Shown one piece after another: positions 33,786 through 42,669 of a stretch of 64,000 nt of DNA. The stretch lies in NCBI GenBank assembly GCA_045651725.1, contig JAZRSX010000015.1, positions 62,001-126,000 of the forward strand, written 5' to 3'. The position numbers and the translations under genes were made by a program. Position 1 is the first letter of the stretch. Each line of letters opens with the position of its first letter. The notes below the pieces were generated by a model. It worked only from the letters and a program-made list of their open reading frames with translations, was not told where the DNA came from and did not search any database. The stretch is from HGM11412 sp045651725. GTDB taxonomy: Bacteria; Bacillota; Clostridia; Christensenellales; Borkfalkiaceae.

Positions 33786-35864
33786 ATGCTTATCCCCGAA
33801 ATTTATGCTAAAAATCTTTTTAGCGAAGAAGTAATGAAAGAACTTTTACCAAAAGACATTTACTCTTCACTTGAAAAAACCATTGAAAACGGCGAAGCGC
33901 TTGACATTACGGTTGCGCAAGCCGTTGCCGACGCTATGAAAACTTGGGCTATATCAAAAGGCGCAACCCACTTTACGCATTGGTTTCAACCTATGACGGG
34001 TGTTACCGCTGAAAAGCACGACAGTTTCATAACTCCAAAGGGAGCAAAGGCGCTTATGGAATTTAGCGGAAAAGAACTCATCAAAGGCGAACCCGATGCG
34101 TCTTCTTTCCCTAACGGCGGAATAAGGGCTACTTTTGAAGCGCGTGGCTACACCGCTTGGGACCCAACGTCTTTTGCTTTTATAAAAGACAATACCCTTT
34201 GCATACCAACGGCTTTTTGTTCTTACAGTGGCGAAGCGCTTGACGAAAAAACGCCTTTACTTCGTTCTTGCGAAGCACTTTCTAAACAAGCGTTAAAAAT
34301 TTTGACGATTTTAGGCGTTACCGACGCCAAAAACGTTAGGGTTAACGTTGGCGCGGAACAAGAATATTTCTTAATTGATAAACAAATGGCAGGAAACCGC
34401 CCAGATATCGTGTATACGGGAAGAACTCTTTTCGGCGCAAAACCACCGAAAGGTCAAGAACTTGACGACCACTATTTTGGCGCAATTAAACCACGCGTTA
34501 AAGCGTTTATGGAAGAATTAGACGTTGAACTTTGGAAACTAGGTATTCCTGCAAAAACAGAACACAACGAAACTGCACCAAGTCAACACGAACTTGCGTC
34601 CGTTTATCGCACGGTAAACATTGCTACGGATAACAACCAAATAACTATGGAACTTATGAAAAAGATTGCGGACAAGCACAACCTTGTTTGCCTTCTTGCC
34701 GAAAAACCTTTCAACGGCGTTAGCGGTAGCGGTAAGCACAACAACTGGTCGATTTCAACGGATACGGGCATTAACTTATTAGACCCAGGCGAAACGCCGG
34801 GCGAAAACTTACAATTCTTGCTATTTTTATCGGCAGTAATTAAGGGTGTAGACACTTATCAAGATTTACTTCGCGCATCCGTTTCTTCTGCGGGTAACGA
34901 CAACCGCCTTGGTTCAAGCGAAGCGCCCCCTGCCATTATCTCTATCTTCCTTGGCGAAGATTTATCGCATGCGTTACTTGCCTTTGAAACTAACACTCAA
35001 TATAAAATCGACAAAAAAGTTATGGGGCTTGGTTCTAAAATTCTTCCTAAACTTCCAAAAGATTCTACGGATAGAAACAGGACTTCGCCATTTGCCTTTA
35101 CGGGTAACAAATTTGAATTTAGGATGGTTGGCTCAAACGACTCTATTGCCGATTGCAACACCGTTTTAAACACAGCCGTTGCCGAAAGTCTTTCGATTTT
35201 TGCTGAAATTTTACAAAACGCAAGCGATATTCCATCGGCTATTCACGACATAGTAGTTTCAACCTTAAAAGAACACAAGCGCATAATATTTAACGGCAAC
35301 AACTACTCTAAAGAGTGGGTTAAAGAAGCAAGCAAACGCGGTTTATTAAACCTTGCAACTACGCCTGATGCCGTAAATACTTTACTTGACGGCAAGAACG
35401 TTAAACTTATGGAAAAACACCGCGTTCTTTCTATTACCGAACTTACCGCAAGGCAACAAGTTATGTTTGACAAGTATTCAAGCATAATAAACATTGAAGC
35501 CTTAACTATGATAGATATGGCTAAAAAGCAAATTTACCCTGCCGTTAACGATTATATCGTTAAACTTTCGCAAGCCGTTCAATTTAAAGAAATGGTAAAC
35601 GCTTATTGCGAAAAGGATAAAGAGTTGATTATTAAGTTATCTTCAATCAACGCTAAAATCTTTGAAAAGACTGAAGAATTAAGCGAATTGCTTAAAAAAT
35701 CGGCTACGTTACTTGATAAAAAAGAACTTGCTTTCTTTACGAAGAAAAAAGTATTAAAGTGTATGAGCGAACTTCGCGCGTATGCCGACGAAGCCGAAAT
35801 CAACACGGCAGAATCTTGCTGGCCATACCCAACTTACGGCAAACTTTTGTTTAGCGTAAAATAA
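33786..35864 (+). CDS. glnN: Glutamine synthetase type III
   Basis: ATP-dependent amidation of glutamate to glutamine. At 692 residues it is the long GSIII form. The N-terminal segment ATHFTHWFQPMTG with EKHDSF is specific to GSIII. The catalytic core contains NVGAEQEYFLIDK, GIPAKTEHNETAPSQHELA, FNGVSGSGKHNNWS and NRTSPFAFTGNKFEFR. An AGAGAGG ribosome-binding site precedes the ATG. It is a single-gene unit between its own promoter and terminator. It is the natural consumer of the 2-oxoglutarate/glutamate branch encoded 3.5 kb downstream. Confidence 0.97.
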   Translation: MLIPEIYAKNLFSEEVMKELLPKDIYSSLEKTIENGEALDITVAQAVADAMKTWAISKGATHFTHWFQPMTGVTAEKHDSFITPKGAKALMEFSGKELIKGEPDASSFPNGGIRATFEARGYTAWDPTSFAFIKDNTLCIPTAFCSYSGEALDEKTPLLRSCEALSKQALKILTILGVTDAKNVRVNVGAEQEYFLIDKQMAGNRPDIVYTGRTLFGAKPPKGQELDDHYFGAIKPRVKAFMEELDVELWKLGIPAKTEHNETAPSQHELASVYRTVNIATDNNQITMELMKKIADKHNLVCLLAEKPFNGVSGSGKHNNWSISTDTGINLLDPGETPGENLQFLLFLSAVIKGVDTYQDLLRASVSSAGNDNRLGSSEAPPAIISIFLGEDLSHALLAFETNTQYKIDKKVMGLGSKILPKLPKDSTDRNRTSPFAFTGNKFEFRMVGSNDSIADCNTVLNTAVAESLSIFAEILQNASDIPSAIHDIVVSTLKEHKRIIFNGNNYSKEWVKEASKRGLLNLATTPDAVNTLLDGKNVKLMEKHRVLSITELTARQQVMFDKYSSIINIEALTMIDMAKKQIYPAVNDYIVKLSQAVQFKEMVNAYCEKDKELIIKLSSINAKIFEKTEELSELLKKSATLLDKKELAFFTKKKVLKCMSELRAYADEAEINTAESCWPYPTYGKLLFSVK

Positions 35865-35880
35865 TTTTATAAAAATTTTA

Positions 35881-35920
35881 AAAACTCACCGTCTTAATTT
35901 TAGGCGGTGTTTTTATTTTT
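35881..35920 (+). terminator. Terminator of glnN
   Basis: 8-bp stem with one G-T pair (35887-35894 with 35902-35909) and a 7-nt loop, extended by A/T pairs and followed by a T-rich stretch. Confidence 0.85.
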
Positions 35921-35955
35921 TTAACCAAAAATTTGCAAATATGGGGTTATTTTAT

Positions 35956-35984
35956 TTGTAATATTGTTTTTAAAGTTGTATAAT
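35956..35984 (+). promoter_or_regulatory. Promoter of serC-serA
   Basis: TTGTAA (35956-35961), a 17-bp spacer and TATAAT (35979-35984), about 33 bp before the serC ATG. Confidence 0.7.
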
Positions 35985-36016
35985 TATTAAAATATTTTAT
36001 TAACTAGGTGAATATT

Positions 36017-37090
36017 ATGAGAGTTTACAATTTTGCAGCAGGCCCTTCAATACTTCCTTACGAAGTTTTATTAGAAGCACAAAAAGATTTTTTAGACTAT
36101 AACTCATCTGGCATGAGTATTGCCGAAATGAGCCACAGGTCCAAAACTTTTATGGCGGTAAACGACGAAGCAAACGCTTTATTAAGGGAACTTTTAAATA
36201 TTCCCGAAGATTACGCGGTTTTATTCGTTCAAGGCGGTGCGTCGCAACAATTTGCGTCCGTTCCACTCAACCTTATGCAAAACGGTAAAGCCGACTATAT
36301 CGTTACGGGTAACTTTGCTAAAAAAGCGCAAGAAGAAGCGTCTAAATACGGCGAAGCAAAAATTATAGCGTCCTCGCAAGACAAAAACTTTACTTATATT
36401 CCCGACGTTGACGCTATCAAATATAGCGACGACGCGTCATACGTTCACATAACTTCAAACAACACTATTTTCGGCACGCGTTACACAAAATTCCCAAAAA
36501 CTAACGCCCCACTCGTTGCGGATATGTCGTCTAACATTTTAAGCGAAGTTATAAACGTAAGCGATTTTGGTTTAATTTACGCAGGCGCGCAAAAAAATAT
36601 TGCTCCGGCAGGCGTAACTATCGTTATAGCAAAACGCAGTCTTTTAGGCAAACAAAAAGACGTTTGCCCTACTATGCTTAACTACGCTATTCAAGATAAA
36701 AACGACAGTTTATATAACACCCCACCTTGTTTTCCTATCTATATTGCAATGCTTGTGTTTAGATGGTTAAAAAAGCAAGGCGGTATAAAAGAAATTCAAA
36801 AAATCAACGAATATAAAGCAGGGCTTTTATACGATTTTATCGACAATTCTAGTTTATATAAAAACTTCGTTAACGTAAAAGACCGCTCTATTATGAACGT
36901 TCCTTTCGTTACGGGAAGTGAAGAATTAGACGCGGAATTTGTTAAACAAGCAACCAAAAACGGCTTGGTATCACTTAAAGGTCACCGTCTTGTTGGCGGT
37001 ATGCGCGCAAGCATTTATAACGCTATGCCTGTTGAAGGCGTTAAAGCGCTTATAGAATTTATGAAAAAATTTGAAATGGAAAATAAATAA
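36017..37090 (+). CDS. serC: Phosphoserine aminotransferase
   Basis: PLP enzyme that converts 3-phosphohydroxypyruvate and glutamate to phosphoserine. It begins MRVYNFAAGPSILPYEVL, the family N-terminus. The FVQGGASQQFASVP loop, the PLP lysine in YAGAQKNIAPAG (about residue 194) and a C-terminal LKGHRLVGGMRASIYNA, which binds substrate, are present. I use the ATG at 36017 because AGGTG lies 6 nt upstream; the GTG at 36008 overlaps that ribosome-binding site. This gives 357 residues. Confidence 0.97.
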   Translation: MRVYNFAAGPSILPYEVLLEAQKDFLDYNSSGMSIAEMSHRSKTFMAVNDEANALLRELLNIPEDYAVLFVQGGASQQFASVPLNLMQNGKADYIVTGNFAKKAQEEASKYGEAKIIASSQDKNFTYIPDVDAIKYSDDASYVHITSNNTIFGTRYTKFPKTNAPLVADMSSNILSEVINVSDFGLIYAGAQKNIAPAGVTIVIAKRSLLGKQKDVCPTMLNYAIQDKNDSLYNTPPCFPIYIAMLVFRWLKKQGGIKEIQKINEYKAGLLYDFIDNSSLYKNFVNVKDRSIMNVPFVTGSEELDAEFVKQATKNGLVSLKGHRLVGGMRASIYNAMPVEGVKALIEFMKKFEMENK

Positions 37091-37091
37091 A

Positions 37092-38246
37092 ATGAAACAA
37101 ATTATAAAATTAAACGCAATTAGCGATAAAGTTAAAGATATTTTAGGCAAAAACTATGAAATAGTTGATAATAGTGAAGAACCTATCGGCGTTCTTGTTA
37201 GAAGTTTCGATATGCACGACTACGCTTTACCATCTAGCGTTTTAGCAGTTGCAAGAGCAGGCGCAGGCGTAAACAATATACCTTACGATAAATACGCTGA
37301 AGAAGGCGTTGTAGTTTTCAATACCCCCGGCGCAAACGCTAACGCAGTTAGCGAACTAGTTGTTACGGCGCTTTTAATCGGTTCAAGAAAAATCGTGCCT
37401 GCAATAAATTGGGTAAGCACGTTAAAAGACGATAAAAATTTAGATAAAACGGTAGAAAAGGGTAAAAAAGACTTTGTTGGCGGTGAACTTTACGGCAAAA
37501 AACTTGGCGTTATAGGTCTTGGCGCGATTGGCGCAAAAGTTGCTAACACCGCAATAAATTTAGGTATGGAAGTTCTTGGTTACGACCCTTATCTTTCAGT
37601 TATAAACGCCCTTCACCTTTCTAGACACGTTGAAGTTACAAGCGATATAAACGATATATTCAAAACTTGCGATTACGTTACGATTCACGTTCCATTTACG
37701 CAAGACAATAAGTATATGGTAAACGCGTCTAAATTAAAGAAAATGAAAAACGGCGCGGTTTTAATTAACCTTGCGCGCGGTGAACTCGTTAACACAAGCG
37801 ACGTTATTGACGCGCTTGAAAGCAAAAAACTTTCTAGATACGTAACGGACTTTCCTTCTAGCGATTTAATCGGCGTTGAAAACGCAATTTGCATACCACA
37901 CCTTGGCGCGTCTACACCCGAAGCGGAAGACAACTGCGCGATTATGGCGTCTAATCAATTAAAAGACTATATTGAAAACGGCAACGTAAAAAACAGCGTT
38001 AACTATCCTAATTGTAGCGCCCCAAAAACTTCTAAAGTTAGAATTTGCATACTTCACCTTAACCAACACAATATGATTGCGCAATTTACAACGATTTTAG
38101 CAAAACACAACATAAACATTGATAATTTCGTAAATTCAAGCAAGGGAAATTTCGCATATTCTATTATAGATATTCCAACAATTAACGACACGGCGTTTAA
38201 CGACTTGTCTAAAATTAACGGCGTAATTAGAATTAGAACGACTTAA
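37092..38246 (+). CDS. serA: D-3-phosphoglycerate dehydrogenase
   Basis: NAD-dependent first step of serine synthesis. It has the D-2-hydroxyacid dehydrogenase fold with the Rossmann motif LGVIGLGAIGAKVAN and AGAGVNNIP. The catalytic pieces LINLARGELVN and IPHLGASTPEAEDN follow. A short C-terminal ACT-like domain (about 310-384) ends SIIDIPTINDTAFNDL. The frame extends 7 codons upstream to 37071 inside serC; I prefer the ATG one base after the serC stop (384 residues), although its ribosome-binding site is weak. Confidence 0.95.
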   Translation: MKQIIKLNAISDKVKDILGKNYEIVDNSEEPIGVLVRSFDMHDYALPSSVLAVARAGAGVNNIPYDKYAEEGVVVFNTPGANANAVSELVVTALLIGSRKIVPAINWVSTLKDDKNLDKTVEKGKKDFVGGELYGKKLGVIGLGAIGAKVANTAINLGMEVLGYDPYLSVINALHLSRHVEVTSDINDIFKTCDYVTIHVPFTQDNKYMVNASKLKKMKNGAVLINLARGELVNTSDVIDALESKKLSRYVTDFPSSDLIGVENAICIPHLGASTPEAEDNCAIMASNQLKDYIENGNVKNSVNYPNCSAPKTSKVRICILHLNQHNMIAQFTTILAKHNINIDNFVNSSKGNFAYSIIDIPTINDTAFNDLSKINGVIRIRTT

Positions 38247-38250
38247 CCAA

Positions 38251-38290
38251 AAGGCTTTCGCTTTGAATAGCGAAAGCCTTGTTTTATTTT
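38251..38290. terminator. Bidirectional terminator between serA and the LysR gene
   Basis: Perfect 12-bp stem (AAGGCTTTCGCT at 38251-38262 with 38269-38280) and a 6-nt loop, T-rich on both sides. It serves the convergent serA and LysR-family genes. Confidence 0.93.
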
Positions 38291-39225
38291 GTATATAACT
38301 CTTTTGCGGTTTCTATAAACGCATTTATAATTTTAGAACGATATTTGTTCTTTTTATAGCCTATTGCCATACTTCTATGAGTGGCGCGCCCCTTTAATTT
38401 ATAAAACACGCAACCGCTTTGATTTGAACTTTTAACAAGTATATCGTTAACGAAAGCAACGCCCATACCAAAACAAACCATATTGTATGAAGTGATAAGT
38501 TGGTCAAGGTAAATTTTTACGATTTTAGGCTCAAATTCTTCTTCTAAAAAGATTTCGTTAGCGCGCCTTCTAGTATCGTTGCCCTTTTTTAACAATAAAA
38601 ACGGACAGTCTTTAAACTCGCTAATTTTAACTTTTGGGCATTTATCTTGCAAATGCTTGTCGTTTAAAATATCTTCTCTTGTTAAAATATAGTCTTTTAA
38701 ATTTTCGTTTATAGGCATATTTTCGGGAACGGCAAGAAGTAAGGTTTCTTCAAATAAAGGTATGCTTGAATAGAGTTTTTTATCAAAATCGTGCGCAATT
38801 AAAAGGTCTATTGAGTCGGTTATTAAAAGTTGGCGCAAATCGGGTGAGTTAGATTCTACAAGTTCAACGTTAATTCCAGGATATTTTTTAGTAAATTCCA
38901 TTATAATTTTTGGCATAATAAACGACGAAACGAAGTTTTCGCCACTAACCACAATTTTACCCGTTTTAAGTTCCGCCATATCCGAAAGTTTGTGTTTAAC
39001 TTCTTCTTCAACGGCACGCAACTTTTCTATATATTCTATATATACCTTACCTTCTTCCGTTAAAACTATGGGCGAAGTAGAACGGTCAAAAATAGTTATT
39101 CCCGTTTCTTTTTCAACCTTTTTTACCGATGCCGAAAGCGCGGGTTGAGAAATATATAAATTCTTTGCGGCACTTGAAAAACTTTTTTCTTTATAAACTT
39201 CATAAATATAATCTTTTTCGTTCAT
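38284..39225 (-). CDS. LysR-family transcriptional regulator (CcpC/CitR-like position)
   Basis: 313 residues with an N-terminal winged helix (KSFSSAAKNLYISQPALSASVKKVEKETGITIFDRSTSPIVLTEEG, about 14-58) and a periplasmic-binding-like effector domain (about 90-300). It is divergent from the citrate synthase-aconitase-IDH operon. In Bacillus the LysR protein CcpC, which senses citrate, controls the equivalent genes. The effector here is not known; citrate is a reasonable guess. The intergenic dyad at 39280-39311 is the likely binding site. Confidence 0.88.
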   Translation of the reverse strand: MNEKDYIYEVYKEKSFSSAAKNLYISQPALSASVKKVEKETGITIFDRSTSPIVLTEEGKVYIEYIEKLRAVEEEVKHKLSDMAELKTGKIVVSGENFVSSFIMPKIIMEFTKKYPGINVELVESNSPDLRQLLITDSIDLLIAHDFDKKLYSSIPLFEETLLLAVPENMPINENLKDYILTREDILNDKHLQDKCPKVKISEFKDCPFLLLKKGNDTRRRANEIFLEEEFEPKIVKIYLDQLITSYNMVCFGMGVAFVNDILVKSSNQSGCVFYKLKGRATHRSMAIGYKKNKYRSKIINAFIETAKELYTK

Positions 39226-39279
39226 AATACAATTTTTACCTATAAATTTTTTTTATATCAATTATATAATTATTTGTAT

Positions 39280-39311
39280 TTGATTATAACACACCACTGT
39301 GATATAATCAA
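39280..39311. promoter_or_regulatory. Symmetric divergent promoter/operator of the LysR and citrate genes
   Basis: A 32-bp dyad has 14-bp arms (left arm TTGATTATAACACA), one mismatch and a CCAC centre. On the plus strand it reads TTGATT, 17 bp, TATAAT (39303-39308). On the minus strand the same dyad gives TTGATT (39306-39311), 17 bp, TATAAT (39283-39288). Each -35 therefore overlaps the other promoter's -10. Confidence 0.85.
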
Positions 39312-39354
39312 GTAAATTATATAAATATAATTAAAATTTTTTTGAGGTAGAAAT

Positions 39355-40740
39355 ATGTTAAAACTTTCCCCACAAACAAACTTACTTGAACAACACTCGT
39401 ATAAGTACGAATTACAAAACGTTAAAGAGCCTAATTTATATAGGGAAATGTATTCTTACACCGAAATTCCAAAAATTTCGTTTAACCACAGAAAAGTGCC
39501 AACGGCTATGCCTGCCGAAATTTTTATTACGGACACTTCTTTTAGAGACGGTATGCAATCGCAAGCGCCATACAGCGTTGAACAAATCGTGCATTTATAC
39601 AAATTGCTTTCTAAACTTGGCGGACCAAACGGCAAAATAAGGCAATCGGAATTTTTCGTTTATAGCGAAAACGATAGAAAGGCTTTAAGGGCTTGTCAAG
39701 ATTTAGGGTTAAAATTCCCCGAAATAACTACTTGGATAAGGGCGTCTTTAAACGATTTTAAACTTGTTAAAGACCTTGGAATTAAAGAAACGGGTATTTT
39801 AGTTAGTTGTTCGGACTATCATATTTTCAAAAAAATGGGTATGAATAGGCGTCAAGCCCTTGACTACTACAAACAAACCGTTATTGCCGCACTTGAAATG
39901 GGTATTAGACCTAGGTGTCATCTAGAAGACATTACAAGGGCAGACTTTTACGGTTTCGTTCTTCCTTTCGTTACCGAACTTCAAGAACTTGCAGAAAGCG
40001 CAAACACCCCTATCAAATTTAGGGCGTGCGACACTATGGGTTACGGCGTTCCTTACAGCGAAACGGCGCTTCCACGCAGTATCCCCGGCATAATGTACGG
40101 CTTACACCACTACGCCGAAATCCCTAGCGAAATGTTAGAGTGGCATGGCCATAACGACTTTTATAAAGCCGTTGCAAACGCTTCTTGCGCTTGGCTTTAC
40201 GGCGCTTCCGCAGTAAACTGTTCGCTACTTGGCATTGGCGAAAGAACGGGCAACGTACCGCTTGAAGCAATGGTTATCGAATACGCGTCGTTTAAAGGCA
40301 CTCTTGACGGTATGGATACGACCGTTATTTCCGAAATTGCCGAATTTTTTGAAAAAGAAATAGGCTACAAAATTCCACCTATGACGCCATACGTTGGCGA
40401 AAGTTTCAACTCTACAAGAGCAGGTATTCACGCCGATGGACTTATGAAAGACCCGGAAATTTACAACATTTTTGATACGGGCAAACTTTTAAACCGCCCC
40501 GCAACAGTTGCTATTTCTAACACTTCGGGGCTTGCGGGTATTGCATATTGGCTAAACACAACTTACGACCTTTTAGATACCGAAAACGTTATTCGCAAGC
40601 AAGACGATATCGTAGTATACCTAAAAGATTGGGTTGATAAGCAATACGCTAACGGTAGACAAACCGTTATGAGTACCAAAGAACTTGAAACTGCGGTAAA
40701 CGAATATTTAAAAGACAATAAAGTAAAAGGACTTAACTAA
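39355..40740 (+). CDS. Re-citrate synthase (isopropylmalate/homocitrate synthase family)
   Basis: Condenses acetyl-CoA with oxaloacetate to citrate with re-face stereochemistry, the route used by anaerobic Clostridia and sulfate reducers. The HMGL-type barrel begins at ITDTSFRDGMQSQAPYSVEQI (about 60-80). RQSEFFVYS, RCHLEDITRADFYGFV and LEWHGHNDFYK follow, the last with the metal-binding histidines. Late GERTGNVPLEAMV also fits. The long N-terminal extension (about 1-55) with SYTEIPKISF is typical of Re-citrate synthases and distinguishes it from LeuA/NifV. Context is decisive: aconitase and isocitrate dehydrogenase follow after 2 bp. It has a GAGGT ribosome-binding site. Confidence 0.9.
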   Translation: MLKLSPQTNLLEQHSYKYELQNVKEPNLYREMYSYTEIPKISFNHRKVPTAMPAEIFITDTSFRDGMQSQAPYSVEQIVHLYKLLSKLGGPNGKIRQSEFFVYSENDRKALRACQDLGLKFPEITTWIRASLNDFKLVKDLGIKETGILVSCSDYHIFKKMGMNRRQALDYYKQTVIAALEMGIRPRCHLEDITRADFYGFVLPFVTELQELAESANTPIKFRACDTMGYGVPYSETALPRSIPGIMYGLHHYAEIPSEMLEWHGHNDFYKAVANASCAWLYGASAVNCSLLGIGERTGNVPLEAMVIEYASFKGTLDGMDTTVISEIAEFFEKEIGYKIPPMTPYVGESFNSTRAGIHADGLMKDPEIYNIFDTGKLLNRPATVAISNTSGLAGIAYWLNTTYDLLDTENVIRKQDDIVVYLKDWVDKQYANGRQTVMSTKELETAVNEYLKDNKVKGLN

Positions 40741-40742
40741 TT

Positions 40743-42668
40743 ATGGGATTAACTATAGCACAAAAAATTATTAAAGCGCATTTGTTAGAAGGCGAAATGA
40801 AAGTGGGTAGCGAAATCGCCTTAAAAATAGACCAAACTCTTACGCAAGACGCCACGGGAACAATGGCTTATTTAGAGTTTGAAACGATGGGTATTCCACG
40901 CGTAAAAACCGAACTTTCGGTTGCGTATATCGACCATAACACCTTACAATCGGGCTTTGAAAATGCCGACGACCACTTGTATATTCAAAGCGTTGCTAAA
41001 AAACACGGTTTAAGGTTTTCAAGGCCGGGCAACGGAATTTGTCACCAAGTTCATCTTGAAAGATTTGGCAAGCCTTCTAAAACCTTAATTGGTTCGGATA
41101 GCCACACCCCAACGGGCGGTGGCATAGGTATGCTTGCTATGGGTGCGGGCGGACTTGACGTAGCCGTTGCTATGGGTGGCGGTGCTTACTATATAACGAT
41201 GCCAAAAATGTATAAAGTTAACCTTACGGGCACTTTAAAGCCTTTCGTAACGGCAAAGGATATAAGCCTTGAAATTTTGCGTATTTTGTCCGTAAAAGGC
41301 GGTGTCGGCGCCATTATTGAATGGGGTGGCGAAGGCATTAAAAACCTTACCGTTCCACAAAGGGCAACTATAACTAATATGGGAACGGAACTTGGCGCAA
41401 CCACTTCTATTTTCCCTTCAGACGAAGTTACCTATGAATTTTTAAAAGCGCAAGGCAGAGAACAAGATTTCGTGCCTTTACAAAGCGATAGCGATGCCGT
41501 TTACGACAAGATTATTGATATAAATTTAGACGAATTAGAACCTTTGCTTGCTTGCCCACACTCACCCGACAATATCGTAAAAGTTACGGAAATAGTCGGC
41601 AAAAAAATCAATCAAGTGTGCATAGGCTCTTGCACTAACTCATCTTTAGCGGATATGTTAAAGGTTGCAAAAATTTTAAAGGGCAAAACTATTGCGGACG
41701 GCGTTTCCCTTTCGGTTTCGCCAGGTTCTAAACAAGTTCTTTCTATGCTTGCTAGTTGTGGTGCGTTAACCGATATTATATCGTCGGGCGCAAGGGTTTT
41801 AGAGTGCGCTTGCGGACCTTGTATCGGCATGGGCTTTTCGCCTAATTCCGAAGGCGTTTCACTTCGCACTTTTAATAGAAACTTTGAAGGTCGTAGCGGT
41901 ACTAAAAACGGTCAAGTCTACCTTGTTTCCCCAGAACTTGCGGCTGCTTCGGCGCTTACGGGCGTAATTACCGACCCACGCACTTTGGATATTGACGATA
42001 AAATAGATATGCCAAGTGAATTTTTAGTTAACGATAACGGCATTATTCTTCCTGCAAGCGTTGAAGACGCTAAAAATATTGAAGTAGTAAGAGGCCCTAA
42101 CATAAAACCTTTCCCTACTACTAAACCACTTGAAAACAGCGTAAAGGCAACGGTTGGCTTAAAGGTTGGCGACAATATTACACCCGACCACATTATGCCT
42201 GCAGGTTCTAAAATTTTGCCATATAGAAGCAATATTCCTTACCTTTCTAAATTCTGTTTTGCAGTATGTGATGAAACTTTTGCCGAAAGGGCTAAAAATT
42301 TAGGTTCTTCTATAATCGTTGGCGGTATAAACTACGGTCAAGGTTCTTCAAGAGAACACGCCGCCCTAGTTCCACTTTATTTAGGCGTTAAAGTCGTTAT
42401 CGCAAAGAGTTTTGCAAGAATTCACTCTGCAAACTTAATAAATGCAGGCATTATTCCTTTTGAATTTGAAAACGAAAGCGACTACGATAATATTAGTCAA
42501 GGCGACGAATTAGAAATCTCTAATATATTCGACGCTTTAAAAGACGGCAAAGCAAAAGTAGTAAACAAAACTAACGGCAAAGTTATTACGGTTGTTTACA
42601 AATTTTCCGCAAGGCAAATTAACGTATTAAAGGCAGGCGGTCTACTTGCCTACACGAAAGGAGTGTAA
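40743..42668 (+). CDS. Aconitate hydratase
   Basis: [4Fe-4S] enzyme interconverting citrate and isocitrate. At 641 residues it is the shorter aconitase type. Cluster cysteines are in CIGSCTNSS and ACGPCIGMGF. The N-terminal block GSDSHTPTGGGIGMLAMGAGGLDVAVAMGGG and the C-terminal swivel domain (GGINYGQGSSREHAALVPLYLG) are intact. It sits between Re-citrate synthase and isocitrate dehydrogenase and is probably co-transcribed and controlled by the divergent LysR protein. Confidence 0.96.
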   Translation: MGLTIAQKIIKAHLLEGEMKVGSEIALKIDQTLTQDATGTMAYLEFETMGIPRVKTELSVAYIDHNTLQSGFENADDHLYIQSVAKKHGLRFSRPGNGICHQVHLERFGKPSKTLIGSDSHTPTGGGIGMLAMGAGGLDVAVAMGGGAYYITMPKMYKVNLTGTLKPFVTAKDISLEILRILSVKGGVGAIIEWGGEGIKNLTVPQRATITNMGTELGATTSIFPSDEVTYEFLKAQGREQDFVPLQSDSDAVYDKIIDINLDELEPLLACPHSPDNIVKVTEIVGKKINQVCIGSCTNSSLADMLKVAKILKGKTIADGVSLSVSPGSKQVLSMLASCGALTDIISSGARVLECACGPCIGMGFSPNSEGVSLRTFNRNFEGRSGTKNGQVYLVSPELAAASALTGVITDPRTLDIDDKIDMPSEFLVNDNGIILPASVEDAKNIEVVRGPNIKPFPTTKPLENSVKATVGLKVGDNITPDHIMPAGSKILPYRSNIPYLSKFCFAVCDETFAERAKNLGSSIIVGGINYGQGSSREHAALVPLYLGVKVVIAKSFARIHSANLINAGIIPFEFENESDYDNISQGDELEISNIFDALKDGKAKVVNKTNGKVITVVYKFSARQINVLKAGGLLAYTKGV

Positions 42669-42669
42669 A

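Noticed and set aside
39355..40740. 2-isopropylmalate or homocitrate synthase
   Set aside because: The long N-terminal extension and the aconitase/IDH operon fit Re-citrate synthase better; no leucine or lysine genes are adjacent.
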